From: Methanobacteriota archaeon
Lineage (GTDB): Archaea > Halobacteriota > Methanomicrobia > Methanomicrobiales > Methanomicrobiaceae
Direction: 5' to 3'
NCBI GenBank assembly: GCA_016841665.1
Contig: JAENYT010000003.1
Location: forward strand, 62,001 to 126,000
Length of the DNA: 64,000 nucleotides
The notes beneath the pieces are model-generated. The model was given only the letters and a program-made list of their open reading frames with translations. It made no database searches and was not told the origin of the DNA. A program made the position numbers and the translations under genes. Positions within the stretch are counted from its first letter, which is position 1, and each line of letters opens with the position of its first letter. Of the stretch, positions 9,188 to 19,210 are shown piece after piece.

Positions 9188-11105
9188 ATTGCTCTCAGAT
9201 CTGCACGAAGCCGGAATTCTTGAGATCACCAATATCTGGGATGCCGAAAGCAAGCTCTGTGCCACCCTGGATGAGGGCGAAAGGTGTCCTGAAATTGAGA
9301 AATGCGCCGAGAATATCCAGAATATCACCAGCATCATTGAAGTGCTGAGGGAATTCCGTGAGGATGAAGCGGGGTTCCTGCACCTTCTCCTATCCCCCCA
9401 ACCGATCAGGAAAATTTCTGTAGACAAAAAAGATCTCCTCCAGCTCTGCAGGGAAGTAAAAGAGGTCGTATCCGAAGCCGGTGCAGCAACTGACGTGAAA
9501 CGATCGCTTGATGCCCTTCATGCACGCATCGCTGGCTTGCAAGAACAGAGGGAATCGATCGGTCTTGTCATGCCTTTTGAACTGGATCTCGGGTATTTCG
9601 GAGAATCGGAGTTTCTCTACACTGTTCCGGCGGTAATCGACAATTCGGGATATCAGCGCTTTGCCGATAAGATCGACAATGAACTCTTCGATACCTTGCA
9701 TATCTCCAGGATTGCTACGGGATCACAGGCAGTCGTGATCCTTACCACGGTCAGGGCGGAACGGGAGCATCTCGATCGCCTCCTCCAGGAGCAATATATC
9801 AGGATCCTTGAGATTGAACCCTTCGCCGGTTCCCCTCAGGAAAAGGTCGACGCCATCCAGTCTGAAATTAAGGCGCTGTCCCAGAGGGAACTTGAACTCT
9901 TGGACGAGTTGCGAAACATCGATGCTCGCTGCGGTGAACAACTGCTCAGACTCCATGAGGAGCTTGGCATTGAAAAGGAACGCCTGATGACGCACACCCA
10001 TTTTGGCTGGACACATGATACGGTGGTGATAGAAGGTTGGGCCGCGGAAAAGGACTGTGCCCGGTTGCAGGAGATCTGCGATGCGGCGACAGCCGGTCAT
10101 GTATTCTACAAACTCCTCGACCCTGACGGCACGCCGGATAGGGTCCCTGTACGCTATGACAATCCCGGGTGGCTGCGCCCCTTTGAGGCGGTCACCACGA
10201 TGTTTGCCCGCCCCCGGTACGGAGAAGTTGACCCCACCATATTCACTGCGCCCATTCTCATTCTCTTCTTCGCCCTCATGCTGGGAGACGCGGTGTATGG
10301 GCTGTTCATCACCATTATCGCGATAGTGCTGTTCCGAGGTGCAGGAAAGGTCAGCAGGACGGTCCGCGACGTGAGCATCATCCTCATGACTGCGGGTGTG
10401 GCGACAATTATATCGGGAATCCTCCAGGGTGGGTATATGGGCGATTTTCTCCCACGATTTCTGGGAATAGCCCCACCTTTTGTGGTCATCAATGCACTGG
10501 AGCAACCGATCGAATTTCTCCGGATCGCTCTCATCATCGGGATTGTCCAGATAAATCTGGGGCTTTTCATTGCGGCGTACCAGAACATGAGGACGAAGAG
10601 GTATGTGGCTCTCCTCAAGGGCCAGGTATCCTGGTTTTTCCTGCAGCCCGCCGCAGCCGTATTTCTGTTCAGCTTCTTCGGGTGGGGGACATTCCCACCC
10701 CTGGTGATGGCGGTATCGACGATTGCAGCGGTTGTCGGTGTTGGCCTGATCCTGTTCAAGTCCGGTCCTCTCGGATTTTTCGATCTTACAGGATTCCTCG
10801 GGGACTGGCTTTCCTATGCACGCCTTCTCGCCCTCGCGCTGGCAACGGGAGGCATTGCGATGACGGTGAACATTCTTACCCAGATGGTTTCCGGAGATAA
10901 CCCCCTGTTTCTTCTCCTCGCTGCGTTCATTTTTATTGTCGGACAGACGTTTAATTTCGTCCTGCAATCGCTGGGCGCCTTCATCCATTCATTGAGGCTG
11001 CAATTTGTTGAGTTCTTCGGGAAATTCTACACCGGAGGGGGAAGGGAATTCTCCCCCTTTATGGCAAAAAGAGAGATTACCGAGCTCAATGGAGGCGATA
11101 TCTGA
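9117..11105 (+). CDS. A-type ATP synthase subunit I (a subunit), operon 1; GTG start
   Basis: N-terminal MKQVFIGLHRAYLNELLSDLHEAGILEI, multi-TM C-terminal half, GDWLSYARLLALALATGGIAM. Confidence 0.93.
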   Translation: MTTVLFPQKMKQVFIGLHRAYLNELLSDLHEAGILEITNIWDAESKLCATLDEGERCPEIEKCAENIQNITSIIEVLREFREDEAGFLHLLLSPQPIRKISVDKKDLLQLCREVKEVVSEAGAATDVKRSLDALHARIAGLQEQRESIGLVMPFELDLGYFGESEFLYTVPAVIDNSGYQRFADKIDNELFDTLHISRIATGSQAVVILTTVRAEREHLDRLLQEQYIRILEIEPFAGSPQEKVDAIQSEIKALSQRELELLDELRNIDARCGEQLLRLHEELGIEKERLMTHTHFGWTHDTVVIEGWAAEKDCARLQEICDAATAGHVFYKLLDPDGTPDRVPVRYDNPGWLRPFEAVTTMFARPRYGEVDPTIFTAPILILFFALMLGDAVYGLFITIIAIVLFRGAGKVSRTVRDVSIILMTAGVATIISGILQGGYMGDFLPRFLGIAPPFVVINALEQPIEFLRIALIIGIVQINLGLFIAAYQNMRTKRYVALLKGQVSWFFLQPAAAVFLFSFFGWGTFPPLVMAVSTIAAVVGVGLILFKSGPLGFFDLTGFLGDWLSYARLLALALATGGIAMTVNILTQMVSGDNPLFLLLAAFIFIVGQTFNFVLQSLGAFIHSLRLQFVEFFGKFYTGGGREFSPFMAKREITELNGGDI

Positions 11106-11827
11106 TGGCAATGGGGACCGGTACGGTGCTGGTGGTGATCGGTGCCGGCCTCGCGGTGGGACTGTCGGCGATCGGTGCCGGCATCGGAGTCGGCATTGCA
11201 GGTGCGGCTGCTTCAGGTGTCACGGCGGTGGATAAGGATAAATTTGGATTGGCACTCGTGTTTCAGGCATTGCCACAGACCCAGGGGATCTATGGTCTGC
11301 TGGTCGCCATCCTCCTGCTGATGTCCACGGGTATCCTGGGAGGCAACCCGGTTGATGTACCCGTATCGGTGGGGCTTGCCGCGATTGGTGTGGGTATCGC
11401 CGTGGGGCTTGCTGGTCTCTCGGCAATCGGCCAGGGAATTGCGGCAAGCAGCAGTGTGGCAGTTGCGGCGAGAGACCCGGAGATCGTGGGAAAGGGGCTT
11501 GTATTTTCTGTTCTTCCCGAGACGCAGGCAATTTACGGGTTGCTGGTGGCAATTCTCCTCATGGCCTTCAGCGGCATGTTCACCGGGGTCTTTACGATCT
11601 CCGAAGCAGTGGGATTTGCGGCGATTGGGAGCGGTCTTGCAGTCGGGTTTGCGGGATTGTCGGGAATTGGACAGGGTATTACCGCAGGAGCCGGTATTGT
11701 GGCCACCGCGCAACAGCCGGAGGTGATGGGCAGAGCCCTCATCTTCGCGGTGATGTCGGAAACGTTCGCCATATTCGGTCTGCTGATCGCCATACTGATC
11801 ATGTTCGGGAGTGGTCTTACGGGCTGA
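11105..11827 (+). CDS. A-type ATP synthase subunit K (c subunit), triplicated hairpins, operon 1
   Basis: Three internal repeats of about 80 aa: ...LPQTQGIYGLLVAILL..., ...LPETQAIYGLLVAILL..., ...MSETFAIFGLLIAILI.... Confidence 0.95.
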   Translation: MAMGTGTVLVVIGAGLAVGLSAIGAGIGVGIAGAAASGVTAVDKDKFGLALVFQALPQTQGIYGLLVAILLLMSTGILGGNPVDVPVSVGLAAIGVGIAVGLAGLSAIGQGIAASSSVAVAARDPEIVGKGLVFSVLPETQAIYGLLVAILLMAFSGMFTGVFTISEAVGFAAIGSGLAVGFAGLSGIGQGITAGAGIVATAQQPEVMGRALIFAVMSETFAIFGLLIAILIMFGSGLTG

Positions 11828-11846
11828 TGGTGAGGATGGCAGTTGT

Positions 11847-12446
11847 ATGAGTATGGAAACGATCATCGCCAGAATAAAGGCGGACACGGATGCCGAGGTC
11901 GACCGGATCAGAACCGAAGCAGAGGGGCGAAGAAAGGCGATCAATGGTGCGGCACAGATCGAGGCGGACAGGGAGTACGACCGCATCATTGCAGAAGGGA
12001 GGAGAACCATCAAGGTCGTCACCAGCCGGATACTATCCCAGGCCGTCATGGATGCACGCCGCATGGTCCGTGAAGAACGAGAAAAGGGGATTGCGCTCTG
12101 TTTATCCGAAGCAGAGAAAGAGTTGAACTACCGCATACAGACGACAGAATACGAGCGCATTTTGAGAAACCTGATCCAGGAAGGGATCGATGATCTCGGC
12201 GTCGATGAGGGCTTCGTCATCCCAACCGAGCGCGATCGCAGCCTCGTCCAATCCATCCTTTCAACAAGCCCTGAACGGTACGGGAAATTTGTGGTAAACC
12301 CGGAATGTGTTCTTTCCACCGGAGGCGTGGTCATCAGGTCCCGTGACGGAAAAATTACCCTCGATAACACCATAGAAGCGAGAATTGAGCGGTCCAGAAA
12401 CGATCTGGTGTACATCGTCGCCAAAGTGCTCTACCGGGGGGTCTGA
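11847..12446 (+). CDS. A-type ATP synthase subunit E, operon 1
   Basis: MSMETIIARIKADTDAEVDRIRTEAE...VLSTGGVVIRSRDGKITLDNTIEARIERSRNDL. Confidence 0.9.
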   Translation: MSMETIIARIKADTDAEVDRIRTEAEGRRKAINGAAQIEADREYDRIIAEGRRTIKVVTSRILSQAVMDARRMVREEREKGIALCLSEAEKELNYRIQTTEYERILRNLIQEGIDDLGVDEGFVIPTERDRSLVQSILSTSPERYGKFVVNPECVLSTGGVVIRSRDGKITLDNTIEARIERSRNDLVYIVAKVLYRGV

Positions 12447-12449
12447 GCA

Positions 12450-13643
12450 ATGGCAGCGGGTGATTTGCTCGGTCTCTCCATCCTCGATGGCGGTTCGGTG
12501 CCGCCTTCAATCCTGGCAGCGGTCTTCGCCCTCCTGATATTCCTGATCATTTTCCTCACAAAACTGATGGGGTATTTCAAAATATTATTGAATATTGTGA
12601 CGTTTACGTATCCGAATGCGTTTGTTTCGGTGAAGGGCAATCCCTGTATTCAGGAACGCGAGCTGAACCGTCTCATCGAGAGCGGAAGCGTGACCGATGT
12701 GCTGGCACTGCTGAAAGGATATGGATTTGCAATCGATATCGGGGACTATGCGACGATGGAGGAGATCGACCGGGGCCTTGAAGAATATTACCAAAGAGAA
12801 TGCTCGGAAATCGAACGTATGGTCCCCGATTCCGTGCAACCGTTTTTCAGGGTCTTCTGCATGCTCCAGGAAACAGAAGTTCTGAAGGCGGTGATCCGTC
12901 TGAAACATGCGGCGATGGACCCTCAGGAGATGGAACTTCTGCTGAGTCCGGTCGGCATTCTCAGCCAACCTCTTCTTCGAAAAATGGTTGATGCACGGAA
13001 TGTTGATGAGCTGATCCGCCTCCTTCAACCTACCGTCTATGGCCCCCCCCTCCTCAGTGCGCTCCCCGATGCGACAGTGGAGCAGACAACGCTCCCCTTC
13101 GAACATACACTCGACCGATTCGTAGGCGAACAGCTTCGCTCCTCGCTCTCGCAGAGCGATGTCCTCCAGACACCGGCCCTCATGGACTTCGTCATGTTCT
13201 ACTTTGACATCACTAATATCAAAATCGTCCTCAGGGGACTGAGAGATGGGTTGGAAATGGATGTTCTGGCGCACTACCTCCTCCCCGCAGGGCATCATCT
13301 CACGCCAGATGTACTGAAAAGGATGTCCGAAACCAGATCCGTCCAGGATACCCTTGCGCATCTCCAGCACACACCCTATTTCGATGCCTTTGATTCGGCA
13401 ATGGTAGTGTACGAAAAAAGCGGAAGCCTTCAGCCCTTTGAAGCTGCCCTCGACCGTGCACTGCTGGATGCGGTCATCAGGCTCTCGCTGGTCTACCATT
13501 TTGGTCCGGCCTGTTTGATCAAGTATCTCGTCGCGAAAAAGTTCGAACTCCAGAATATCAGGGCCATAGTATGGGGGATTCAGAACCGAATTGCCCCTGA
13601 AACGATGCGAGCACTGCTGATCCGAGAAGGAGGTGCGGCATGA
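12450..13643 (+). CDS. A-type ATP synthase subunit C, operon 1, with N-terminal TM extension
   Basis: Body aligns to operon-2 subunit C (MDFVMFYFDITNIKIVLRGLRDG..); extra N-terminal segment SILAAVFALLIFLIIFLTKLMGYFKILLNIVTF. Confidence 0.88.
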   Translation: MAAGDLLGLSILDGGSVPPSILAAVFALLIFLIIFLTKLMGYFKILLNIVTFTYPNAFVSVKGNPCIQERELNRLIESGSVTDVLALLKGYGFAIDIGDYATMEEIDRGLEEYYQRECSEIERMVPDSVQPFFRVFCMLQETEVLKAVIRLKHAAMDPQEMELLLSPVGILSQPLLRKMVDARNVDELIRLLQPTVYGPPLLSALPDATVEQTTLPFEHTLDRFVGEQLRSSLSQSDVLQTPALMDFVMFYFDITNIKIVLRGLRDGLEMDVLAHYLLPAGHHLTPDVLKRMSETRSVQDTLAHLQHTPYFDAFDSAMVVYEKSGSLQPFEAALDRALLDAVIRLSLVYHFGPACLIKYLVAKKFELQNIRAIVWGIQNRIAPETMRALLIREGGAA

Positions 13644-13969
13644 AGGTGGCGGTCATCGGCGATGTGGACGTAACCTCAGGATTCGGATTGATCGGGGTGC
13701 ATTCCCGCTTCATCGCCAAAAGAAAGAATGAAGTGGAAGCCGCTCTTTCCGCATGCCTCGATGATCCGGACATGGGCGTGGTCATCGTGCTCGCCCCCCT
13801 CGCAGACATGGTCCGGGATTCGATCACCAGAATCCAGGCCACACGGGTATACCCGCTGATCGTTGAAATTCCGGGAAAGGCCGGCCATACCCTTGAGGAA
13901 GCCGCGATAACCCGGTTGTTGGGAAAAGCGATCGGCATCTCGTTGCAAAGCGGAGGACTGCAGCAATGA
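13640..13969 (+). CDS. A-type ATP synthase subunit F, operon 1
   Basis: [24 protein letters not shown]...[13 protein letters not shown]. Confidence 0.9.
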   Translation: MKVAVIGDVDVTSGFGLIGVHSRFIAKRKNEVEAALSACLDDPDMGVVIVLAPLADMVRDSITRIQATRVYPLIVEIPGKAGHTLEEAAITRLLGKAIGISLQSGGLQQ

Positions 13970-15765
13970 AAAATGAAGGAACCATCGTCATGGTGACCGG
14001 GCCTGTCGTGACCGCCGATACTATGACCGGGTCGAGGATGTACGAACTCGTGAAGGTGGGGCATGAACGGCTCATCGGGGAGATCATTGAACTGGAGGAG
14101 GATGTCGCGACCATTCAGGTCTATGAAGAGACGACCGGGATCAAGCCGGGTGAGCCGGTCGTGGGAACAGGGATGTCGTTGTCCGTAGAACTGGGACCGG
14201 GGTTGCTCGGAACCATCTATGACGGAATCCAGCGCCCCCTGCCGCTCCTGCACGAGGAGAGCGGATTTTTTATCAAGCGTGGTATCCAGGTCCCTTCGCT
14301 TGACAGGGAGAGGGCCTGGGAGTTCTCCCCCGTCGTGTGTGCCGGGGATGCCGTCGAGCCGGGGGATGAACTCGGGCTTGTTGCCGAAACGAATACCATA
14401 TCCCACAGGGTTCTTGTTCCCTCCGGGATGAAGGGCACGGTCACGGAAATCGTGCCGGCAGGACGCTACACCATCGAAGACATCATCGCGCGGGTGAAGG
14501 TGGACCATGATATTGAACCTGTTCGTATGATGCACCGCTGGCCGGTACGCAAATCCAGGCCCTTTAAGGAGAAACTGGAGCCAAAGACTCCCCTGATCAC
14601 AGGGCAGCGAGTGATCGATACGTTTTTCACCATGGCAAAAGGCGGTACGGCGGCAGTTCCTGGCCCCTTTGGATCAGGAAAGACGGTTGTGCAGCAGCAA
14701 CTGGCAAAATGGGTGGATGCGGACATCATCGTCTACGTGGGGTGCGGCGAGCGGGGGAATGAGATGGCGGACGTACTCCGTGAATTTCCCGGTCTCGAAG
14801 ACCCGCGAACCGGTGAGCCACTGATGAAACGGACGGTGCTCATCGCCAATACCAGCAACATGCCCGTGGCGGCCCGTGAGGCCAGTGTCTATACGGGTAT
14901 CACCATCGCGGAGTATTATCGTGATATGGGGTATGATGTGGCCCTGATGGCAGATTCCACCTCACGCTGGGCAGAAGCATTGCGGGAGATATCAGGGAGG
15001 CTGGAGGAGATGCCGGGTGAAGAGGGGTACCCGGCATACCTTGCCTCACGCCTCGCGGATTTCTATGAGCGGGCAGGAAAAGTCCTCACGTTGGGCAGGG
15101 GAGAGCGCACCGGATCGATCTCGGTAATCGGTGCGGTGAGTCCGCCGGGTGGGGATTTTTCCGAACCGGTGACGCAGAACACGCTCCGGATTGCCAAGGT
15201 GTTCTGGGCACTGGATGCGGATCTTGCCAACAGGAGGCATTTCCCGGCAATCAACTGGCTGGAATCCTATTCCCTGTATGGTGGAGAGGTGAGCGACTGG
15301 TGGCACGAGCACCAGGGCAGCGACTGGGATGCCATGAGAAAACGAATGATGGGTATTCTCCAGAAAGAAAGTGAACTTGAGGAGATTGTGCAGCTTGTAG
15401 GCTCGGACGTTCTCCCGGATGCCGACAAACTTGTGCTTCTTGAGGCTGAGATTCTCAGGGAGAGTTTCCTTTTCCAGAACGCCTTTCATGCGGTTGACAC
15501 GTTCTGCTCACCTGCCAAGCAGTACCGCATGATGAAAATGCTCCACCGGTTTGATGAGCTGGCAAAAAACGCGCTCACCGAGGGCGTTGCGTTTGAAAAA
15601 ATCAACGAGATACCCGTACGAAGCAGCATTGCCCGCATGGCGAGGATTCCGGAGGATACCTACGAAGGAGCCTTTGGTGGTATCGAGAAGGAGATGCACG
15701 AGCAGTTCCTCGCGCTCGCCCATCCAGAAACCGAAGGCCATGAAGGGATTGTGGTGGACAAATGA
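13966..15765 (+). CDS. A-type ATP synthase catalytic subunit A, operon 1
   Basis: [74 protein letters not shown]. Confidence 0.97.
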   Translation: MKNEGTIVMVTGPVVTADTMTGSRMYELVKVGHERLIGEIIELEEDVATIQVYEETTGIKPGEPVVGTGMSLSVELGPGLLGTIYDGIQRPLPLLHEESGFFIKRGIQVPSLDRERAWEFSPVVCAGDAVEPGDELGLVAETNTISHRVLVPSGMKGTVTEIVPAGRYTIEDIIARVKVDHDIEPVRMMHRWPVRKSRPFKEKLEPKTPLITGQRVIDTFFTMAKGGTAAVPGPFGSGKTVVQQQLAKWVDADIIVYVGCGERGNEMADVLREFPGLEDPRTGEPLMKRTVLIANTSNMPVAAREASVYTGITIAEYYRDMGYDVALMADSTSRWAEALREISGRLEEMPGEEGYPAYLASRLADFYERAGKVLTLGRGERTGSISVIGAVSPPGGDFSEPVTQNTLRIAKVFWALDADLANRRHFPAINWLESYSLYGGEVSDWWHEHQGSDWDAMRKRMMGILQKESELEEIVQLVGSDVLPDADKLVLLEAEILRESFLFQNAFHAVDTFCSPAKQYRMMKMLHRFDELAKNALTEGVAFEKINEIPVRSSIARMARIPEDTYEGAFGGIEKEMHEQFLALAHPETEGHEGIVVDK

Positions 15766-17165
15766 TGCGTTCCAGTAACAGGGAGTATTCAACCGTTTCG
15801 AAGGTCAGCGGACCGTTGATTGTAGTGCACCGGATCAGCGATGTGGCGTACGGTGAGGTGGCCGAGATCAGGCTCCCATCCGGGGAAAAACGACTGGGAC
15901 AGGTGCTGGAAGCACGGAAAGACGCTGCCGTCGTGCAGGTGTTCGGTGGGACCAGGGATCTCGATACCGACAAAACCTCCATCCGGTTTACGGGCTCGTC
16001 GCTGAAAATGGCTGCATCGGAGGAGATGCTCGGGCGCATCCTTGATGGCGCCGCCCAACCGCTGGACGGGGGAGAGGGCGTGATCCCGGAAGTGATGCTT
16101 GATATCAATGGATATCCTCTCAACCCGTATTCGAGGGACTTCCCACAGGATTTCATCGAGACCGGCATTTCCTGCGTTGACGGGATGAATACCCTGGTCC
16201 GGGGGCAGAAACTGCCCATATTCTCGGGAGCCGGACTCCCCCACAACCAGCTTGCCGCCCAGATCACACGGCAGGCGAGAGTTCTCGGGGAACGAGAAGA
16301 ATTCGCCGTGATATTCGCAGCGATGGGAATTACCCACGAGGAAGGGAACTTCTTTGTCAGGGAGTTTCAGAATACCGGTGCCCTCGCGCGCACGGTGATC
16401 TTCCTCAACCTTGCCGATGATCCGGTCATCGAGCGGATTATCACCCCCAGGCTTGCCCTTACCGCCGCGGAGTTTCTGGCGTTCGAGAAGAACATGCACG
16501 TCCTCGTCATCCTCACCGATATGACCAACTACTGTGAGGCATTACGGGAGATTGCCGCCGCACGCGAAGAGGTGCCCGGGCGACGCGGCTACCCGGGGTA
16601 CATGTACACCGATCTCGCCTCACTGTACGAGCGTGCGGGACGTATCAGGGGAAAATCCGGCTCGATCACCCAGATGCCCATCCTCACCATGCCGGACGAC
16701 GATATCACCCATCCCATCCCCGACCTCACGGGCTACATCACCGAGGGGCAGATCGTGCTCTCCCGCGATCTCCACCGGAAAGGTATCTATCCGCCCATCG
16801 ATGTCCTCCCCTGCCTCTCCCGCCTCATGCAGGGTGGGATCGGTCCGGAAAGGACGCGTGAAGACCACCCCGATGTCAATACCCAGCTCTATGCCGCATA
16901 TGCACGGGGAAGAAGACTGCAGAGCCTTGTCGCGGTTGTCGGCGAGGAGGGCCTGAGCCACACCGATCGCCAGTATCTCACATTCTCCGACCTTTTTGAG
17001 AGGGAATTCATCAACCAGGAGTATGCAGCAGGAAGGAACATCGAGGAAACGCTCGATACCGCATGGTCGCTCCTCTCACTTCTCCCGGAATCGGAGCTAA
17101 AAAGGATTGATCCCCGGTTTATTGCCCGCTATCATCCGAACATGGGGGGTGAGCGCCATGCATAG
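15762..17165 (+). CDS. A-type ATP synthase subunit B, operon 1
   Basis: [63 protein letters not shown]. Confidence 0.97.
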   Translation: MMRSSNREYSTVSKVSGPLIVVHRISDVAYGEVAEIRLPSGEKRLGQVLEARKDAAVVQVFGGTRDLDTDKTSIRFTGSSLKMAASEEMLGRILDGAAQPLDGGEGVIPEVMLDINGYPLNPYSRDFPQDFIETGISCVDGMNTLVRGQKLPIFSGAGLPHNQLAAQITRQARVLGEREEFAVIFAAMGITHEEGNFFVREFQNTGALARTVIFLNLADDPVIERIITPRLALTAAEFLAFEKNMHVLVILTDMTNYCEALREIAAAREEVPGRRGYPGYMYTDLASLYERAGRIRGKSGSITQMPILTMPDDDITHPIPDLTGYITEGQIVLSRDLHRKGIYPPIDVLPCLSRLMQGGIGPERTREDHPDVNTQLYAAYARGRRLQSLVAVVGEEGLSHTDRQYLTFSDLFEREFINQEYAAGRNIEETLDTAWSLLSLLPESELKRIDPRFIARYHPNMGGERHA

Positions 17166-17799
17166 AAAGGGGATACGCGGGGTCCGGCCGACGCGGATCG
17201 AACTGCTGAAACTGAGAAAACGGGAGCTCCTGGCACAGAAAGGGCATGATCTGCTGGAAGAAAAACGCGATGCACTTGTCATCGAATTTTTCCGCATGGT
17301 TGAAGACCTCCGTGAACGGCGACGCAGGCTCGATATGGCGATGGGGGAAGCGTATAAAAAACTGGAAGTGGCGCAAATGACGGTAGGAAACCGGAAACTG
17401 CGAGAAATTTCCTACGGTGTTCCCCGAATGGGTGAGATAGAGATCGATGTGCGGCACCTGATGGGAGTCGGCATGCCGGTGATCCATGCGGCCGGGCCGT
17501 CCCCGTCCTCCCGGATGCGGGGATACGGGTATGCCTTCACCTCTGCCACGGTGGATGAGGTTGCGGACAGGTTCGCGCGGGTTTTTGAGGAGGTGCTCTG
17601 CCTGGCGGAGATGGAAGGTTCCCTGCTGCGGCTGGCGCAGGAGATTGAGCGGACCAAACGGAGAGTGAATGCCCTTGAATCAATCGTGATCCCGCAGCTG
17701 CAGGCAACGCAGAAACACATTGAATCCCACCTTGAGGAGCTGGAACGTGAAGACATCTTCAGAAGAAAGCGGACAAAGATGCTGCTGCAGAAAGCCTGA
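17158..17799 (+). CDS. A-type ATP synthase subunit D, operon 1
   Basis: [38 protein letters not shown]...[36 protein letters not shown]. Confidence 0.95.
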   Translation: MHRKGIRGVRPTRIELLKLRKRELLAQKGHDLLEEKRDALVIEFFRMVEDLRERRRRLDMAMGEAYKKLEVAQMTVGNRKLREISYGVPRMGEIEIDVRHLMGVGMPVIHAAGPSPSSRMRGYGYAFTSATVDEVADRFARVFEEVLCLAEMEGSLLRLAQEIERTKRRVNALESIVIPQLQATQKHIESHLEELEREDIFRRKRTKMLLQKA

Positions 17800-17831
17800 G
17801 CCGGGGAATACGGGAATCTCGGAGTGGTACG

Positions 17832-17981
17832 GTGAATGATCCCTGGATTGAACGATTGTTGCGCCGTCCTGATGTGCGGGCGTGGGTACATCTCTTCACC
17901 CGCCTTGTGGCGCTCTCCTCGCTCGCGGCCATCGCCGCCGGCGTCCTCCTCCTCGTGACGTATTGTGCCGCCGCCATGTGA
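17832..17981 (+). CDS. Small single-TM protein (49 aa, GTG start) at the end of ATPase operon 1, AhaG-position ORF
   Basis: Translation VNDPWIERLLRRPDVRAWVHLFTRLVALSSLAAIAAGVLLLVTYCAAAM; about 30 nt after subunit D, same strand. Confidence 0.5.
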   Translation: MNDPWIERLLRRPDVRAWVHLFTRLVALSSLAAIAAGVLLLVTYCAAAM

Positions 17982-18123
17982 CACAGGTCACGGGCCGGTA
18001 GTCATGTTGCAACTCCGGGCACCCTATATTCATGGACCCCGTAACCCGATGAAAGGGGAGAGTTTTTTATTTTTCAAAAATGCATAAAAATGTGGCGAAC
18101 GATCGCTCCAGGAATGAGGGTGC

Positions 18124-18453
18124 ATGTCGGAAATTACCAATGATGAACTCGGAAGGAAGATGTTCCAGATCCAGAAGGAACGAACAGTGGAGGAAACAGT
18201 CGACAAAATTCGCCAGTCGCAGGGCAGTGCATGGATGTCCTTCTCTCCGGAAGACAGGAAAACACTCGAAGATCTGCTGGGAGAAGCATGGGTCTCCATC
18301 GGGCGGGCCGAGTGGAGAAGTTACGCGTTCAGCCGACTCAAAGGGGAGGATCTGGAGAGGCTGATTGGTATCGGGTACGAATGGGAACGAAAGAACATCG
18401 AAGAATCGGCTGCCATTGAAGAGGTCAGGATTGTGTTGAAGAACACAATATAG
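18124..18453 (+). CDS. Hypothetical protein between the convergent ATPase operons
   Basis: 109-aa soluble, charged ORF with ATG start downstream of operon 1. Confidence 0.55.
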   Translation: MSEITNDELGRKMFQIQKERTVEETVDKIRQSQGSAWMSFSPEDRKTLEDLLGEAWVSIGRAEWRSYAFSRLKGEDLERLIGIGYEWERKNIEESAAIEEVRIVLKNTI

Positions 18454-18493
18454 GCTGAGAAGGGCCATCCGGTCCTTTCTCGCCGCCATGTCG

Positions 18494-19210
18494 TCATTCC
18501 GTTTCAATTGCTATTTCCTGGAGTACAGACTGTGGAAGGCCGGCGATTTTTTCCGTTTTTATCTTTTTCTTGCGGTCCAGAATTTTTTTCACTTTTTTCA
18601 GTCTGAATAAATCCTCGCGTTCACGTTCTTCGATGGTGATCCTGATGTATTTTGCCTGTTTTTTCAATTCAGGAATCATCACCTGCTCGAGAGCGTTCAC
18701 CCGTCTCCTGGTCATCTGGATCTCTCCGCCGAGCCTCCTCAACGCGGTTTCAGTCTCTGCAAGCCCGATGATGAGATCCAGTTCCCGCTCAAATTTTTCC
18801 GCCGTCTCGTCGATGCGTCCGCTCACCCCGATGATGCTGTATCCCCGCTCGCAAATGGTCCGGGACACGCTTCGCTTCTCGATGATCGGCACCGGCACGC
18901 CCATGATATTTCTCCCCTTGATGTCCAGGCTTATGAGTCGTTTTGATGCAAATGATGCCGATGCCAGTGCAACCGAATCGTCGACGGCCTGCGCCGCAAG
19001 CAGAGAGCGTCGTGCGGCTTCGGAAAGGATCTCGAGTTCATTGCGGGATGTGGACACCGTCTCCATGATCTGGAAGAACTCCTGGATGAGTGCATCCATC
19101 TTCTCCTTCAGGAGATCCCTTCCCTGCTCTGCAAGACGAATCTGTGCGTTCTTTTTAATGAGCTCCATCCGCGTCGGATTAACCTGTTCCACGTCGTGCC
19201 CCTCCTGCAT
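18494..19210 (-). CDS. A/V-type ATPase subunit D, operon 2
   Basis: [37 protein letters not shown]...[41 protein letters not shown]. Confidence 0.93.
   Translation of the reverse strand: MQEGHDVEQVNPTRMELIKKNAQIRLAEQGRDLLKEKMDALIQEFFQIMETVSTSRNELEILSEAARRSLLAAQAVDDSVALASASFASKRLISLDIKGRNIMGVPVPIIEKRSVSRTICERGYSIIGVSGRIDETAEKFERELDLIIGLAETETALRRLGGEIQMTRRRVNALEQVMIPELKKQAKYIRITIEEREREDLFRLKKVKKILDRKKKIKTEKIAGLPQSVLQEIAIETE

Noticed and set aside
9723-10988. 421-aa minus-strand ORF opposite ATPase subunit I
   Set aside because: Antisense to a clearly conserved gene, low-complexity charged composition, no recognisable domain; typical high-GC shadow ORF.
17107-17157. Upstream part of the subunit D ORF ([17 protein letters not shown])
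   Set aside because: Overlaps the 3' end of subunit B in another frame; conserved D sequence begins at [13 protein letters not shown] (17158).
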